DNA of 64,000 nucleotides from Erythroxylum novogranatense (GCA_029891385.1 CM057231.1:18448300-18512299), one strand, 5' to 3'. Positions 39,161-52,292 are shown, numbered from the stretch's first letter. A program made the numbers and translations. The notes: generated by a model not told the origin, from the letters alone.

Positions 39161-39168
39161 TATAAATA
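39161..39168 (+). promoter_or_regulatory. Possible LTR core promoter (TATA box)
   Basis: TATAAATA lies about 2.2 kb into the LTR in a G/C-rich context (CGCCT before, CG after). An AATAAA lies 275 bp downstream, as expected for a U3-R-U5 layout. The same motif is at 45312-45319 in the other LTR. No transcript evidence is available. Confidence 0.4.
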
Positions 39169-39771
39169 CGAAATTGACTGCATGTGATTTCTTGAATGTG
39201 ATAATATACGATATTATGTGATTGTCTGTATATACATGAGTTGGGTAAACCATCGATGATGGTTTCTCACTGAGTTCGCAAACTCACCCAACATTGCAAT
39301 TGTCTTTCAGGAAATGAAGAGTACCCCGTTAGATCAACGGGAGTATGATCGTTGCTAGCAAGGCAGAGTATCGGGTCGGGATCAGTGTCGTCACATCTGC
39401 ATTAGTATAATGTTTTGTTCAGTGGGCCCTAGCTTAATAAATGAAAAAAAGTGTATTGTGTTTGTGATTACTGAAATGTGTTCAGAAATCGCATTGGAAC
39501 CCAATTGGGTCATGCCTTTCTGTTTATGTACTGATTAAGCACCATTGAGTGCTAATTAGTGACTGAGAGTGTTTGGTAATTGAAAATGTTTTTATGATAA
39601 GTCGGGCCCAAAGTGTTTATTGATTTCCGCGCGTTTAACTGTTTTGAAAAAGAAAAGTGCAATAATGAGTTTTAAAAAAGGTAATGTCGCTTTAGATGCC
39701 GCCTCATGGTCACGGACTCGAGATGCCATTTGTAGATGTCGGGTTCGGTCTCATGAGAGTTGAGTGCTACA

Positions 39772-42700
39772 TTTGTGGTATCAGAGCCCAGAAGTATAAT
39801 CTTACATGGGCTTTCTGAGAAAAATGTGTCAAAGTGCATACATTCAAGTCATGTCACCAGCAGATAGTGACAACTGATCCCCAGTCTAGCATATGAGTCG
39901 CACGCATGAGCCTGTACTAGTGGTTTAAGTGATGAGAAATAGTGAGAAAAAGAGAATACGTTAGAATGTGATTAAAAGGAAATTGTGAATATTGTGAAAT
40001 AAGAAAAAAAGTGTATGGTTCGATTTGACAAATGGGGATTTGGTGTATTGGTATTAGTGTATATGTTATGAAAAGCAACATCTGTGTTATACTGGAGTGT
40101 ATCTTGGAATGGAAAAATAGATATGAATGTATAGTGGTGAATTGATAGAGGGAAATAGCGATATGATGAAATTGGTAAGATTGATAGTGTATAAGCAAAG
40201 TGAATGGAAATAAAATGTCCTGCGATTTATAGAGAATACAATTGGGTTTGACTTCGGTGATAAGAGTTATGAATAGGGCTTTGTGACTTAAAGTCAGAAT
40301 GTGTTAAGTGGGAAATTGAGAATGATTGTAGTATGAATCAATAATGAAAGGATTGAAATGTATGAAAATGATAATGGAAGATGAAATAGATGTCGAGGTT
40401 AAGTTGATTTGCCTATAGGAACGCACATCTGATTATGGGGGTACCATGGCTAGCGAGTTAGTGGATAACCGCCAGTCATAGTTCTTGTAGTGTAAAGTTC
40501 GGTTTGAGTTAGAATGAGAAGTCAAAGCGTTTATAGTGATTTATTGGAATGTGTTGAGATTGTAAATAGGATATAAATGGAATTATAGATTGGACAGTGT
40601 AAGTGATTAATGGGTGAATTATTTCACATCTGTTTCTCGATATTGATGAAACGATTTAGATGATATGTGCCTCGATGAGCAGTATTAACAAGGATGTTCG
40701 ATTTATTGGGCCGAGGCTTAATTGATCCTTATGGGATATAATGAGTATAGTTGAAATTGATTTACTGAAGGCATTGGGAATGACTGACAAGAAATGTGGT
40801 GAATGTAAATGATTAGGAATTTCATAAGTGGTATTGATAAAAATAGATAGAAATCTTCTACAAAGAGGAGTTCCCCTGAATTGGGTTGAGTTGATTAAAT
40901 GATTTAATTAGAGATAAATTTGAAACGAATGAAAAGTTATTATTGGGAGTCTAAATCCTGGCGGAGACTCAAGAGTAAGAAATAAAATATGTGACTGAAA
41001 GGATGTATATTATGCTAAGGTAAAGAATCTGACTGTGTAATAGGATTATGGAACAGTGAAAAGACATTGGATGCGTAATTGGAAATAAATAAATAAATAT
41101 ATATATATATATCAGTTCGCGAATATTGGTGTAAAAATGTTCAGAAAGTACAATTGGATATGATAAATGTGTTATCGATCTAGTTTAAAATGAGAGTGAC
41201 TAAATTGAATTATGTGGAAAAATTAGTGTAAAGGAATAGGTGTTAGATTATATTAAGATGAAACTGAGAAAGTTATAAGAGAATTGTTCCTCATTGGAGA
41301 CAATTGATAATTAGAAAATTATCTGAAGTGATCATGTGTATGAAGAGTTTACTATGCTATCAAGATTAAAATGTCTCAATCAGATTTAGAGTGAATAATG
41401 ACTATGAGCATAGATGAGTAATTGAATGCATTTGAAAAATGAAATGTATGAATTGGCACAGTTGAGGAAATTGTTTATTATGCAAGTGTCGTAAGAATGA
41501 ATCTTAGTTGATCAAATAAATAGTGATTTAATTAGTATTCGAATATGGCACATTGGGAGACTTAGTGTCGATAGAGATGATGATAACATGCGAAATTTGC
41601 AAGGGACATGTGTATATGAGACATTTGGAGATTTTGTAATATTTACCAAAGTGTCCCAAAAAGGGCTATGATGTAATCTGTGGAAATAGTATAAAGTGAT
41701 TATATGTGTATAGGGATAAATATAATCTCATGGGTCGAATTGTGATTTGATGACTGATAGATATTGTACTGGTTATTGTTTGGAAAATTTAGAGACCCTA
41801 TTTGCACAGAAATGTGTTTAGATGTATCTATGGATACGCAAAGTGATAATGATTGAGATATTAGTAAATCTGAGAGTAGTGAAAAAGATTATGCGATTGA
41901 AGTATTTCGGGAATTTGAAAGATTTGAACAGAATTATGTGTTAGAGTATTTCAAAATTAAGTTAGTTATGCAATGTGAAGTATTAAATCGGAAAATTTGA
42001 TGGCAGAAAATTTCAATTTGAGCGATAAGTTTTTTTTTAAAAACCTATTGTGACTCGAGTGTGAAATCGAACCAAAGATGGGACAAAAGGAAATATTAAT
42101 GGTAATTGAATTCCAAATCGGATGTGTGTGTGCAAAAGGATTGGCAAAGCGATTGAGGAATTGAAAATGAATTCGACTTTTGAGAAAATGATTGATAGGA
42201 TGAATTAAGAAATATGGGTAATACCCATCAAGGAACTATTAGAGGAATTGTAAGGAACGATCAAAGCTTTATGTTCAATAAGAGTGTATTGGAAGGGTAA
42301 TAAAAAGTAGAGTGTGACATCGAGTAATTGTTTGTGTGAATAACCAACAGATTTGACTGTTGGAGATAAATGTGAAATCGATATTATAGAGCTCATAGGG
42401 ATGTGAGGTTGTTGTATAGTTCAAATTGATTGAGTGCATATTAATTGCTTATTGCTGTTACCATTGGTAAAGTGTATAAGGGGTCAAAGGTGTACTCTAT
42501 AAGAGACAACAGAATCGTGAAATGAATCAAATAGGAATTGTGAAATCATAGTTCATGTCGATGAATCGAATTGATTTTATCGAGGTTGTTGAGAAGTTTA
42601 TGAAATTGGCGTTTGAACCCGATAGTGATGTGATCTGATAATCGGTTAATGAAATGTTTTGAAGTGTATCGCCTCGACCAAGATACACTGAGATAAAGAT

Positions 42701-43085
42701 AAAGGTAAAATTTGGGAGAAATTAAAATTTGTTATAAGTGGCCTCGATGTGATTGTGTTGTGAATAGAACTATAAATTGGTAAGTTAATGTGAACTAAAA
42801 AGGTGATTTGGATTTGTAAAGTGTTATATGGACCGAGATAGGGAATATTGATATGATCGAATGTGTGTTTGATTAGATTGAAAGTAAAGAATAGTGAGTA
42901 CAGTGTGGAATTTGAGAAAGGAAAAAGAGGTAATTGATTGTGTTAATTTCAGTGAATTGACATAAATAGAATTCTGTATTGATATAGTGGGAAACAATGT
43001 TATAGTGATTGGAATAAATCTCCCGTCTTCCTAATTGATCGTATGTGAAATTTCGAGGACGAAATTTTTATTAGGAGGGGAGAAT
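39772..43085 (+). other. Element D internal region (non-coding, degenerate pol)
   Basis: The PBS TGGTATCAGAGCCC is at 39776-39789 and the purine tract AGGAGGGGAGAAT ends at 43085, preceded by AAATTTCGAGGACGAAATTT. No frame longer than about 100 codons exists. Segments align with the internal region of C: GCGGAGACTCAAGAGTAAG (about 40960) with the matching words near 49490, and GTGTTATATGGACCGAGATA (about 42823) with 57912-57931, the integrase C-terminal remnant. The region is thus a decayed gag-pol derivative, not unrelated filler. A (TA)n tract lies at 41098-41113. Confidence 0.8.
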
Positions 43086-45927
43086 TGTAACATCTCGTTA
43101 CTGAAGTGACGGGTATATCTGAAAATTGGATCGGTCAAAGAGTACGCACAAATGTGAATTTTACATGATACATGCATCATAATTTCTATAGTCATCGGTA
43201 AATGATTATTGATGGCATAAGTATATTAATATCGTACATGTATGACATTTCCGATTGAATTGTGGAAAAATTGGAAATTGTGTGATAAGTGTATAAATGA
43301 GTTTGAATAGGAATTGGAATGAGAAAATTGAATTTAGAGGATTGAATTATGAGATTGGAGTGTAGGAATATGTAATTCCAAATTTTGTGAATTTATGGAA
43401 ATTTTTCTCGAATTTTAGAGAATCGAGACCGGACCGGAAAAATGGTATAGTGATGATTAATTGAATTCGGTTCCAGATTTATTGACAATTGATATGAGAC
43501 AAATTGAGTTGTGATTTTAAGAGTTATTATTAATTGTTATTGCGAATCGGGAGAAATTAGAATCGAAATTGGATTGAGGTGGTTCGAATTGGGACTTGAG
43601 CAAACAAGCCCTAAGTCATTTTATATATATATGTCTAAAGCATCGACGAAATCGTTTTTGCTTTTAAAATGATTGAGTTTCGCCGTGGGTGGAGAGTAGC
43701 TTGGATTTGGAGATTCTTGGAGGATTTTCAAAGGGTTGAAAGCTAGAATCAAGTAAGCTTCTTCTTCTTTATGATTTGAATCGTTTAATTTGATCATTGA
43801 GTGAGTAACGAAATCGTTTTGAGGATTTGAAAGTTTCGGAAGTTAGGTTTTGAGAAAACCGTTGATTTTGATTTGGGTTTTTAATGAATAATGGTTATTT
43901 GATGGATTTAAGGTTAGAAATGAGTTGAGTGTAGTATATGTAGTTGATTGGGAGTGATTTGGAGTGTTTTAGACGGATTTAAACCAGAAGATCTGAGAAA
44001 TTTCTGGGTTTCGGACGATTTTCTGGGTTCGCACGTCGCGACGTGTGATGAACACGCCGCGGCGAGCCAACCCAGCGTGCACGTCGCGACGATAAGGAAA
44101 TAATTTAATTGGTGCGCCGCGACGAGCGAGATAAGTCCGCACGTCGCGACGAGCGGAGGATTTTACGCCGCGGCGAGAGGTGTGGATTCGTCGCGGCGAG
44201 GACATGTGAACCCGAAGAGAAATGATTTATTTTTATAGGAAATTTTGAGGATTAATTTTCTTATGAGTTTGGTTATTGGATCAATTGATTTTTGAGACTA
44301 AGAATTGCATATGGGAGAATGAAATTAAGTGATTTTAAGGTGATTGTTACAAGTAATGAGTTTGAGGTTTAATTTCAATTGAATTGGTTCCTTGATGATT
44401 AATTGGATTTTAGAGACTGATTAATTGGAATTTAGAGGCTAAGATTTTGTGAATTGATAAGATGAGAATTTGGAATTTAATCGATGATTATCGAATCTAG
44501 TGGCGATGAGCAGTGAATGTGATTTCAATTGAAACGTGACTTTAGAGTATGAAAATTTGTAAATTGAATTATGATATTTGGAATTATTATGAATTAGAGT
44601 GAAAGAGGATTGAGTTGGGAATATTTAGGAATGTCATAACATGTACAATACTCGATGTATTTGCTATATTTGCTTTTTTTAATATTGGAAATTGTGCAAT
44701 GAGTGATATTCGATTATTCGATTGTTTTAGAGGCACCGATAGAGCAATTCCACTGCAAAGGCTAAGACTTCCAGTGCTGTAGCTCGGAAGTGCAAGTGAG
44801 TAACCTAGTTGGTTTCTCAACCTTTATGTGTTTAATTTTCAGTACATATGCCATGAGGAGTTATGGATGGATTATATGTGTTTGATTTGAGTGATTCGGA
44901 CTACGGGTGTTCGGAATAATTGGACTGTGCTATAGAAGTGTTAATTGTGCATAATTGTTCATAATTGATTTCAAATGGTGAGAATTAGGTATATGGAATT
45001 CTAATATGATGCATGTATTGTAAAGTGGACATGTGCATACATGCATAACATATGATGATCGATAAAAGGCGGTTGGATCGGTGCAAACCATCGTATATGA
45101 GAGCTTTAAGCTCAATGCATGTGGCTTTGTGCCCAACGATTGTCGAGCTATATGCTCAATTAGGGCTTTTGAGCCCAATGTTTCCAGAGCCAATGGCTCA
45201 ACGTATATGAGCTCAGGCGCACGGTCACAACAACGAAAGAAAATGAAAGAGTCACATGCACATTGCATATATGAATGATTACATGTGAATTGTGTGAAAG
45301 GCATATCGCCTTATAAATACGAAATTGACTGCATGTGATTTCTTGAATGTGATAATATACGATATTATGTGATTGTCTGTATATACATGAGTTGGGTAAA
45401 CCATCGATGATGGTTTCTCACTGAGTTCGCAAACTCACCCAACATTGCAATTGTCTTTCAGGAAATGAAGAGTACCCCGTTAGATCAACGGGAGTATGAT
45501 CGTTGCTAGAAAGGCAGAGTATCGGGTCGGGATCAGTGTCGTCACATCTGCATTAGTATAATGTTTTGTTCAGTGGGCCCTAGCTTAATAAATGAAAAAA
45601 AAAGTGTATTGTGTTTGTGATTACTGAAATGTGTTCAGAAATCGCATTGGAACCCAATTGGGTCATGCCTTTCTGTTTATGTACTGATTAAGCACCATTG
45701 AGTGCTAATTAGTGACTGAGAGTGTTTGGTAATTGAAAATGTTTTTATGATAAGTCGGGCCCAAAGTGTTTATTGATTTCCGCGCGTTTAACTGTTTTGA
45801 AAAAGAAAAGTGCAATAATGAGTTTTAAAAAGGTAATGTCTGCTTTAGCATGCCGCCCTCGCGGGTCACGGACTCGGATGCCACTGTAGATGTCGGGTTC
45901 GGGTCTCGCGAGAGTTGGGGTGCTACA
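43086..45927 (+). repeat. Element D 3' LTR (2842 bp)
   Basis: It starts TGTAACATCTCGTTACTGAAG and ends TTGGGGTGCTACA, and is nearly identical to 36927-39771. The palindrome cluster (44031-44200) is better preserved here than in the 5' LTR, with CGCCGCGGCG twice and GCACGTCGCGACG three times. Mini-hairpins lie at 45101-45215, TATAAATA at 45312-45319 and a splice-acceptor-like block at 45431-45463. Confidence 0.92.
44031..44200. repeat. Cluster of CG-rich palindromic words in the D LTR
   Basis: Seven related words occur in 170 bp: GCACGTCGCGACG (44031, 44079, 44139), CGCCGCGGCG (44055, 44166), GCGCCGCGACGAG (44114) and TCGTCGCGGCGAG (44188). CGCCGCGGCG and CGTCGCGACG are self-complementary. 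The minus-strand frame 43969-44205 reads RRDVRT and ARRG repeats because of this cluster. Confidence 0.8.
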
Positions 45928-48900
45928 GCTGACGCAAATTTCTCTTACCAATTCAGCGATTTCCATTTTTCTTTTGCACCATCCTCACCCTACCGCCCCA
46001 AATTGAATCTTAGGATTAGGATCAAGACCCGGGTGCCAACATGATCTTTGTACAAGATGTAATAGGTGTAAGATGTTGGATGTTGTAAAATCTGGAAAAA
46101 ATGGAAGATGAGGCTTATTTGCTACTTTATATGAAAGTTCGCTACGACCAACTCCTGACTTCACCACAGCTAACTTTCCTACACAACTTAAAAATGCTTT
46201 TGTATTTTAGGTATAACTTGTTATGTGGTTATCCAAATTGAATGATTCTTTATTTAGATTAAACTAGAGATAAAGGGATACGATTATTCTGAAGAAATCA
46301 AATTTGAATTATGTCTCTAGAATTCCAGAATCTGACTTGAAGTTGACCACAAAATATTGTTTCAATTTAAGAATAATCCAAATTACTTAGAGTATAACTT
46401 TTGGATTACTAAACCAAATTGAATGATATTGATGTCATTAGAAACTTAAGACAATGAGGAACATTTTTCTAGAAAAAAAGTGTTGCCAAATTACTTCATT
46501 TTCCTTATTAGAATGTTCATGGAAAATAGACCCAAAGGTTTGGAATCTTGGAGGTGTTATAAGAAGAAATGAGAGTTTAGATAATGTTTGATCGTATAAT
46601 GTTAGAATAACATTAATGAGTGAATTGTTGATATTAAAGTACCAAGGCATGAGTATAATGAAATGAACATGATCATATGATTGTAGTTATAATTCAAAGG
46701 AGATGAGTAATGAGTATCTAGTAAAAGTGAATGAGAATTGGATATTATGAAAGCAAATAATGCTAAAAATGAGGGTGTGCATAAGATATGAAATTTGATA
46801 ATATATCTAGGATTGCCATTAAGCATGCATTGTACTTATTCCATATACACATTTGTCCATAAAGGAATACTTATAATTTGTGCAAATTTTAACGTGTGTG
46901 CATCATGTATATTGCATAATTTTGATGTGTAGGATAAACGTCTGCATTCAGACGTTTCCAGATCATGGAAGCTAATATAAATCTGGAGCGTACTGTGAGT
47001 CAACCTAGATGATCTCATTTCATTGTTTGTTCTGATTTCAATTTCTGCATTAAATGATTTTGAATATGATTATTGTGCAATGTGAATATGATTGATGTGA
47101 ATGTGTTGATTCTGAAAATTGAATGTTCGAGGAGCTAGCTATATGTGATAACATTGAAGTGCTCCTTGTATGTGAATATGAAAGAATTATGTGTTTCCTC
47201 AACTTAATTGTTGAATGTTGGACCAAGGTCCAAAAATGAATATGAAATTAAATGTGAATCGAAAAGCAGTGATAGACTAAAATTTTGAGAATGTGATGCA
47301 TTTAATTACATGAATGCATGAAAGATAAAGGAAATTGTGACCAGAGTAGTCAATATAATGAGCTTAAAGCTCAGACTATGATAAGAGCCTTTGGCTCAAT
47401 TATGAATGTATTAGGTATCCACTAAGGGATATAGGACATTATCTGATACAACTCAGTATCCACTAAGGGATATGGGCTAGTAAAAAGGCACTCGGTTACA
47501 ACAATAAAGTAATAAATGAAAGTGAGTCACATGTGCATTGCATATTCATTTAATATGTATGTTCGACTAATTATAATATCCTATTAACTTGTAATTGAAT
47601 GAGAATGTGAATTTTATGAATAAAGTGATATGTGATTATATAAATTGTATGTGTATGGGATTGAGCGGGCCATCAAGAATGGTCACTCATTTAGTTTGCA
47701 AAACTCACCCAAAATTTGTAATATTTTTTTAGGCTTAGAAAAGTTACCCCATTAGACTAACGAGAGTATAGCCACTGCATTCAAGTAAGAGATAGACGTC
47801 CGGATCAGTTCACATCTGCATTTGTATTTCTTTATTTTTGTTTATAATAACTTTCCAAATGGGAAATGTTTGTAAATGATTTTGTAATGTAATAACAATT
47901 ATGAATTTAAGTGTTTTGTATTTGTAATGGGCCTTAGTGACTAACGGAATTTGGATGATTTGTGAAATGATTGTAACCCTTGTGATTGAAAAAGTTATGA
48001 ATAAAAGTATGGGCCTGAATTTGAATATTGACTTCCACGTATACGTGTGATATTTCTAAAACATTTGTACTGAGTTACGAGTGTTTGACTAATTGACTAT
48101 TCTAGCATGTCACCCTTACGGGATACGTACTCGGACATCACTCAGGATGTTGGGTACGTATCTTACGAGAGTGGGGTGCTACATTGTTTGGTATCAAAGC
48201 CCAAAGATAGTATATTACATAGGCATTTTTCAAAAGATGTGTCAAGTTATATACATTTTAGTCATGTAATAGCAGGCAGTAGCAACTAATCCTCAGTCTG
48301 AGTTTCATTCATATGAGTCACATGTATGAGCATTTGTTAAGAGTTTGAGTGGATAAAAATAGTGAAGAGAATGATGATTTGTCATAATGTGAAAAAAGTC
48401 AGTTTGTGGATATCTAGAAATGAAAATTAGTATATGGTTCGATATGATAGATATAGATTCACTACATTTGTATTGGTGGATGTATTATTGAATATGACAT
48501 CAATATTATATTTTGGTGATATCTCCTTGAATGTGATATAGAAGTGAATACACTATCATGGATTGTTTGAGGAAAATAGGGATATAAGTGGAAATGATGA
48601 GAATAAAGTATACAAGCCAAGTCAAAAAAAATTAAACTTTTCTATGACCTTGAAATGGTTGTTTGATTAATGTAACAAGAGTTATGATCCACCCTAAGAA
48701 TATATTAGTTGAGTTGAGATCAAAATTCCATGATGTTTATGCCTTTTTAATTCTGAATTGATTGAGGATATACAAATAGAAGATAAGACAGAAATGAGGA
48801 AAGAATAAAAGGGGAATGAAATAGTCATAAATGACTTTTCATAAGATGAATGATATATATAGTAAGGAGAAAGTTATAAATGCATACAAGATAGGATTTT

Positions 48901-50383
48901 ATGTATGCGTGAGATTAAAAAAAAGATGAAGAATCAAATGAGAAGAGTTAATGCAATCAAAATGGTAGTTGAATTAATATGAAATGATGCAGTATTAAAA
49001 GAGCTAAATTCTAGAAAAACATTGGAGTAAAATTGATGTTAGTAAGTGTGATAATGTGAGGAAGTAAGTGCAGGGCACGATGTTGGCCTAACAAAAATAG
49101 ATTTATGTCACGATCATGGTAGGGATACCCTGATTGTGGGCAAAGAAAAAGAAAGAAATATTATTTAGGATCAATTGAGATCAAAGTATTACTATTGCAA
49201 GATAATTGGTGATCTGTCGGAAATAAATCTCCAGATAAAATGGAGGACCATGGTGGTACATATCTAAGCATATGTGACAGTAATCATGTCTACTACATCA
49301 TTGAGTTTTGGTGAATAAAACATTTTGATTATGTAAGAAATGATAGAAATCGATCTTCTTAAGGTACTAAGAATGGTTGATAAGCATTGATAAAGACAAT
49401 TGTTTGATAAGGATTACATGAACAATGAAAAAACAAATCAGAAATGAATATATATGAATCAAAAGTGAATATTGTAGTCATATCCCTAGTGGAGACTCAA
49501 ACATAAGAGGTAAAATATGTTAATGAGAATGTAAGCATTTTATTTGATATAAAGTATCTAACTAAGTGATTGGATTATTGAATTTGAGGAGACATTGTTA
49601 CTAATATAAGAAGAATTTAGGTCCACATTAGATCTTATGCAAATATGCACAGGAGATACAAATTAGATCTAAGGACTGTGTTACCAACACAGAGAGTTAA
49701 GACTGTAAATAGATTGAAGTATGTAGATAAACTACTATGAATAAGCCAACATTAGAATAAGTCAATGTGAAATCAAAGGAAATCGAATGAATGGAGAAAA
49801 TTATTTGAGAAAATAAGTCAATTGGGAAACCAAAAATAACATGAGATGATATTACCTTATTGAGGAATTAATACTTAAAGAATTAAGAGAACTAATCATG
49901 GGCACATTGATTTTTGGTAATATTTGTTTGAATCAACAATGCCCCTGATAATATCATGGTATTGAAGAATAAGGTGTCCCAATTTTTCTTGAATCAGTCA
50001 GTGGCTATGATCATAGATGATATATTGAATGCATTTGAGTGTTCAATAAGAGTGAATCTTAGCTTGATTAAATAAAATGTTGGGTCGTATAGTATCTGAA
50101 CATCGCATATTGAGAGACCTAAAGAGAAAATGGAGGTAATGAAGAAGTAAGAAACTTTAAAGAATTTATAAGAGATCCAGAGTTTTCTAGAATTAGCTAG
50201 AAATTGGACACTACCAAAAGTTGTTAAGGGTTTTTACTGATCTTAGCCCTTTGACAAAAATGTGTGAGGAAAAATGTGTAAATCGTATGACTAATAAATG
50301 TAAAGAGAATTTTGAGGAAGTATAACATCAATGATAATTATATCATTTGGAATTGGAGATTATGTAGTATATAATAAGGTTTC

Positions 50384-52150
50384 TGTTATGTGCTTAATTG
50401 TTGATATTTTTAATTATTTACACTTAACGATTAATGATATAAAAATGCTTAAGATACTCACTTTAATTCATATTTGATTTTAGGTACAATTTGGAAACAA
50501 AGAAATTAAAGCGAGTCAAAAATACATTATTTGAGACATTTTCCGAAGATCAATACACGTTTGTCTTTATGGAGTGAATAAAGAAAATTAAAAGATGAAA
50601 AATGGAGGGCAAAGAAAAAAAAAGAAAATTTGAGTTGCAAAGTTATATATATATATATATGGTGGTAGCGTTTTTGTGTCACATTGAAGGCAACACGCGG
50701 CGTTTTAGAAAGCAAGAGAGCGACGCACGCCATAAACGTTTAGAGGAGGAGCAAGGGTTTTCGAAGGGTTGCAATAAAATGGTCAAAATCAACTAAGCAA
50801 CAGCTAAGAGGAACGCAATGTTTAAGGGACATACAGAAGCAAAACGGCGCAGCAGAGAGGAGTATGCAATAGATTAAAAAATGCCACAGCAAGGAGTAAT
50901 ACGCAACGTTTAATAAAGGAGCAGGCGCAAAGCATATGAGCCGAGGTTTTTTAGTGGAGAGTGACATTTTATTGGAGACATCAAGCAAAGTAGCGGCGCT
51001 GGAGGAATAAAAGGCAGGAGGCGTCGTTTGAAGGAGAACAAGGCGTAGGAGAAAAGTTTTAATTTGATGTGTGACCTTTATTGGTCACATCATCAACAGC
51101 AGAGGAACAAGCTAAAGTAGAGGAAAGAAATACACAGTGTGCGGCGTAGAATAAAACAAGAGAACAAGTGGCAGTGAGGGTAGTGTTTTGAGCTACGTTT
51201 AACGCAGTGGCAGACGAGGGCTGCGTTAAGGAGATTGAAAGGTTTTTGGTTAGGGATGAAGATGAGGGCTGAAGCTATTTTGTGGAAAAGATCCATAAAG
51301 AGCTAGACGTTTTGATACCGATTCGGAGGTAGAATCAACGCTGACGACCTGGGTTAAGTATTTTTATTTTTATTTTGTTGTTTCTTTCTCTCATTAGGAA
51401 TTGATTGTGTTATCCTATTTTATTTGATTTGGGTATTGTGTATGGATAATCGGATTTTCGTTATCAATCGGTTATTTGTGTATGAACCCATTGGGTATTG
51501 CGATTTGATAATTTTAATGCGTTCATTGAATTGCCAATTGCAAAGCCATTGCTATAATTTTGATATAATCCCTAATTATTATGTTGAAATTCATGTGTAG
51601 CGACTAATGATTCGTAATCATTAGGGATAACATGACCTAGGTTAAATGACGCATCGTATGTGGTTATTGCCTTGATTAATCGGTTTTCCTAATTCGTAGT
51701 GCTACTGCCTAATTAAATGTAGAGATTGTATCCTAGGTTGTTCGGTAGTTAGGTTTAATTAACGATCGTATCTTGATTAAACAAAATCTAAGGGAAAACT
51801 TGGGTTAATTTTTAACCCACGATTAATAGTTTCTATGAGAGGTTAAAGAACAATAAATTAATAAAATATGCTTAGTCATGGTGTAGGCCGAGATTGAACC
51901 AAAGAATCGGGTCCCTACCGAATTCCCTACATTTATCATTTTGTTGCATGTTTTCCTTAATTTGTTTTTATTAGTTAGTTTTATTTTATTTTTCTTCTTT
52001 GAAAAATCCAAAACCCCCTTTTTTCCTAAACACCGATTATTTTCATTCCATAAACTTTACACACACTCTTTGTGGGATTAACCTAGACTCGCCACTGCTA
52101 CAGTAGTAGTCTAGTTAATTAATTTTGACTTGTTTTACGACGCGCGATCA
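50384..52150 (+). repeat. Element F 5' LTR
   Basis: It starts TGTTATGTGCTTAATTG and ends GACGCGCGATCA. It contains a (TA)n tract at about 50644-50661 and a near-palindrome TAATGATTCGTAATCATTA at about 51606. The 3' LTR opens TGATACGTGC instead. Confidence 0.92.
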
Positions 52151-52155
52151 AATTT

Positions 52156-52173
52156 TGGCATCTTTATCGGGGA
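52156..52173 (+). other. Element F primer-binding site, degenerate
   Basis: TGGCATCTTTATCGGGGA lies five bases after the LTR. It matches the tRNA-Asp primer site of element A at 13 of 18 positions. Four of the five differences are C-to-T or G-to-A, as expected from deamination of methylated cytosine. Confidence 0.7.
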
Positions 52174-52292
52174 GTGCGGTGTTTTAGTTTTTGTTTATGA
52201 TTTAATTGGTGTTTTGTATATATTTGTTTGTGATTAATTTCTTTTTTTATTTTGTGATCTTTTCATTTTTATTTCATGTTAAAAAAAACAAT

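Larger units (their letters stand above)
36927..39771 (+). repeat. Element D 5' LTR (2845 bp)
   Basis: The LTR starts TGTAACATCTCGTTACCGAAG and ends TGAGTGCTACA. Contents in order: a CG-rich palindrome cluster (37880-38050), a mini-hairpin series (38951-39065), a TATA-like TATAAATA (39161-39168), a perfect hairpin AAACCATC-GAT-GATGGTTT (39248-39266), a splice-acceptor-like block (39281-39312) and an AATAAA (39436-39441). The minus-strand frame at 37747-38055 is a by-product of the palindrome cluster. Confidence 0.92.
36927..45927 (+). mobile_element. Element D: young non-autonomous Tekay-derived LTR retrotransposon
   Basis: The element is complete at 9001 bp: LTRs 36927-39771 and 43086-45927, internal region 39772-43085, and target duplication GCTGA at 36922-36926 and 45928-45932. 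The PBS and PPT are those of a tRNA-iMet-primed chromovirus. The two LTRs are near-identical apart from CG-associated indels, so the insertion is recent. The 3.3-kb internal region nevertheless has no substantial open frame, so D moved without its own proteins. It inserted into solo LTR E, which had itself inserted into the 5' LTR of C. Confidence 0.93.
34984..46041 (+). mobile_element. Element E: solo LTR related to element B, split by element D
   Basis: The target duplication TGATC flanks it at 34979-34983 and 46042-46046. It starts TATTGGATCC, probably TGTTGG with a G-to-A change, and ends GGGTGCCAACA. With D removed it is about 2.05 kb. No PBS, PPT or internal region is present, so it is a solo LTR formed by recombination. 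Orientation follows from a block at 35953-35976 that matches the minus strand of the B LTRs. The end region carries variants of the CGCCGCGGCG word between 36757 and 36920. Open frames inside (35143-35460, 35533-35799, 36557-36817) have no recognisable domain. Confidence 0.85.
33877..48183 (+). repeat. Element C 5' LTR (interrupted by E and D)
   Basis: LTR sequence occupies 33877-34983 and 46047-48183, with element E and its nested D between. Joining them restores colinearity with the 3' LTR: AAAGGGTGATC before the insertion and CTTTGTACAAGATG after it match 60814-60842. Relative to the 3' LTR it lacks about 145 bp near the start, equivalent to 58243-58388. It carries mini-hairpins at 47360-47472 and a splice-acceptor-like block at 47701-47733. 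Confidence 0.88.

Noticed and set aside
50644..50661. (TA)n tracts (also 41098-41113, 55098-55114) as origins or matrix attachment sites
   Set aside because: Ordinary microsatellites; nothing in the surroundings supports a function.
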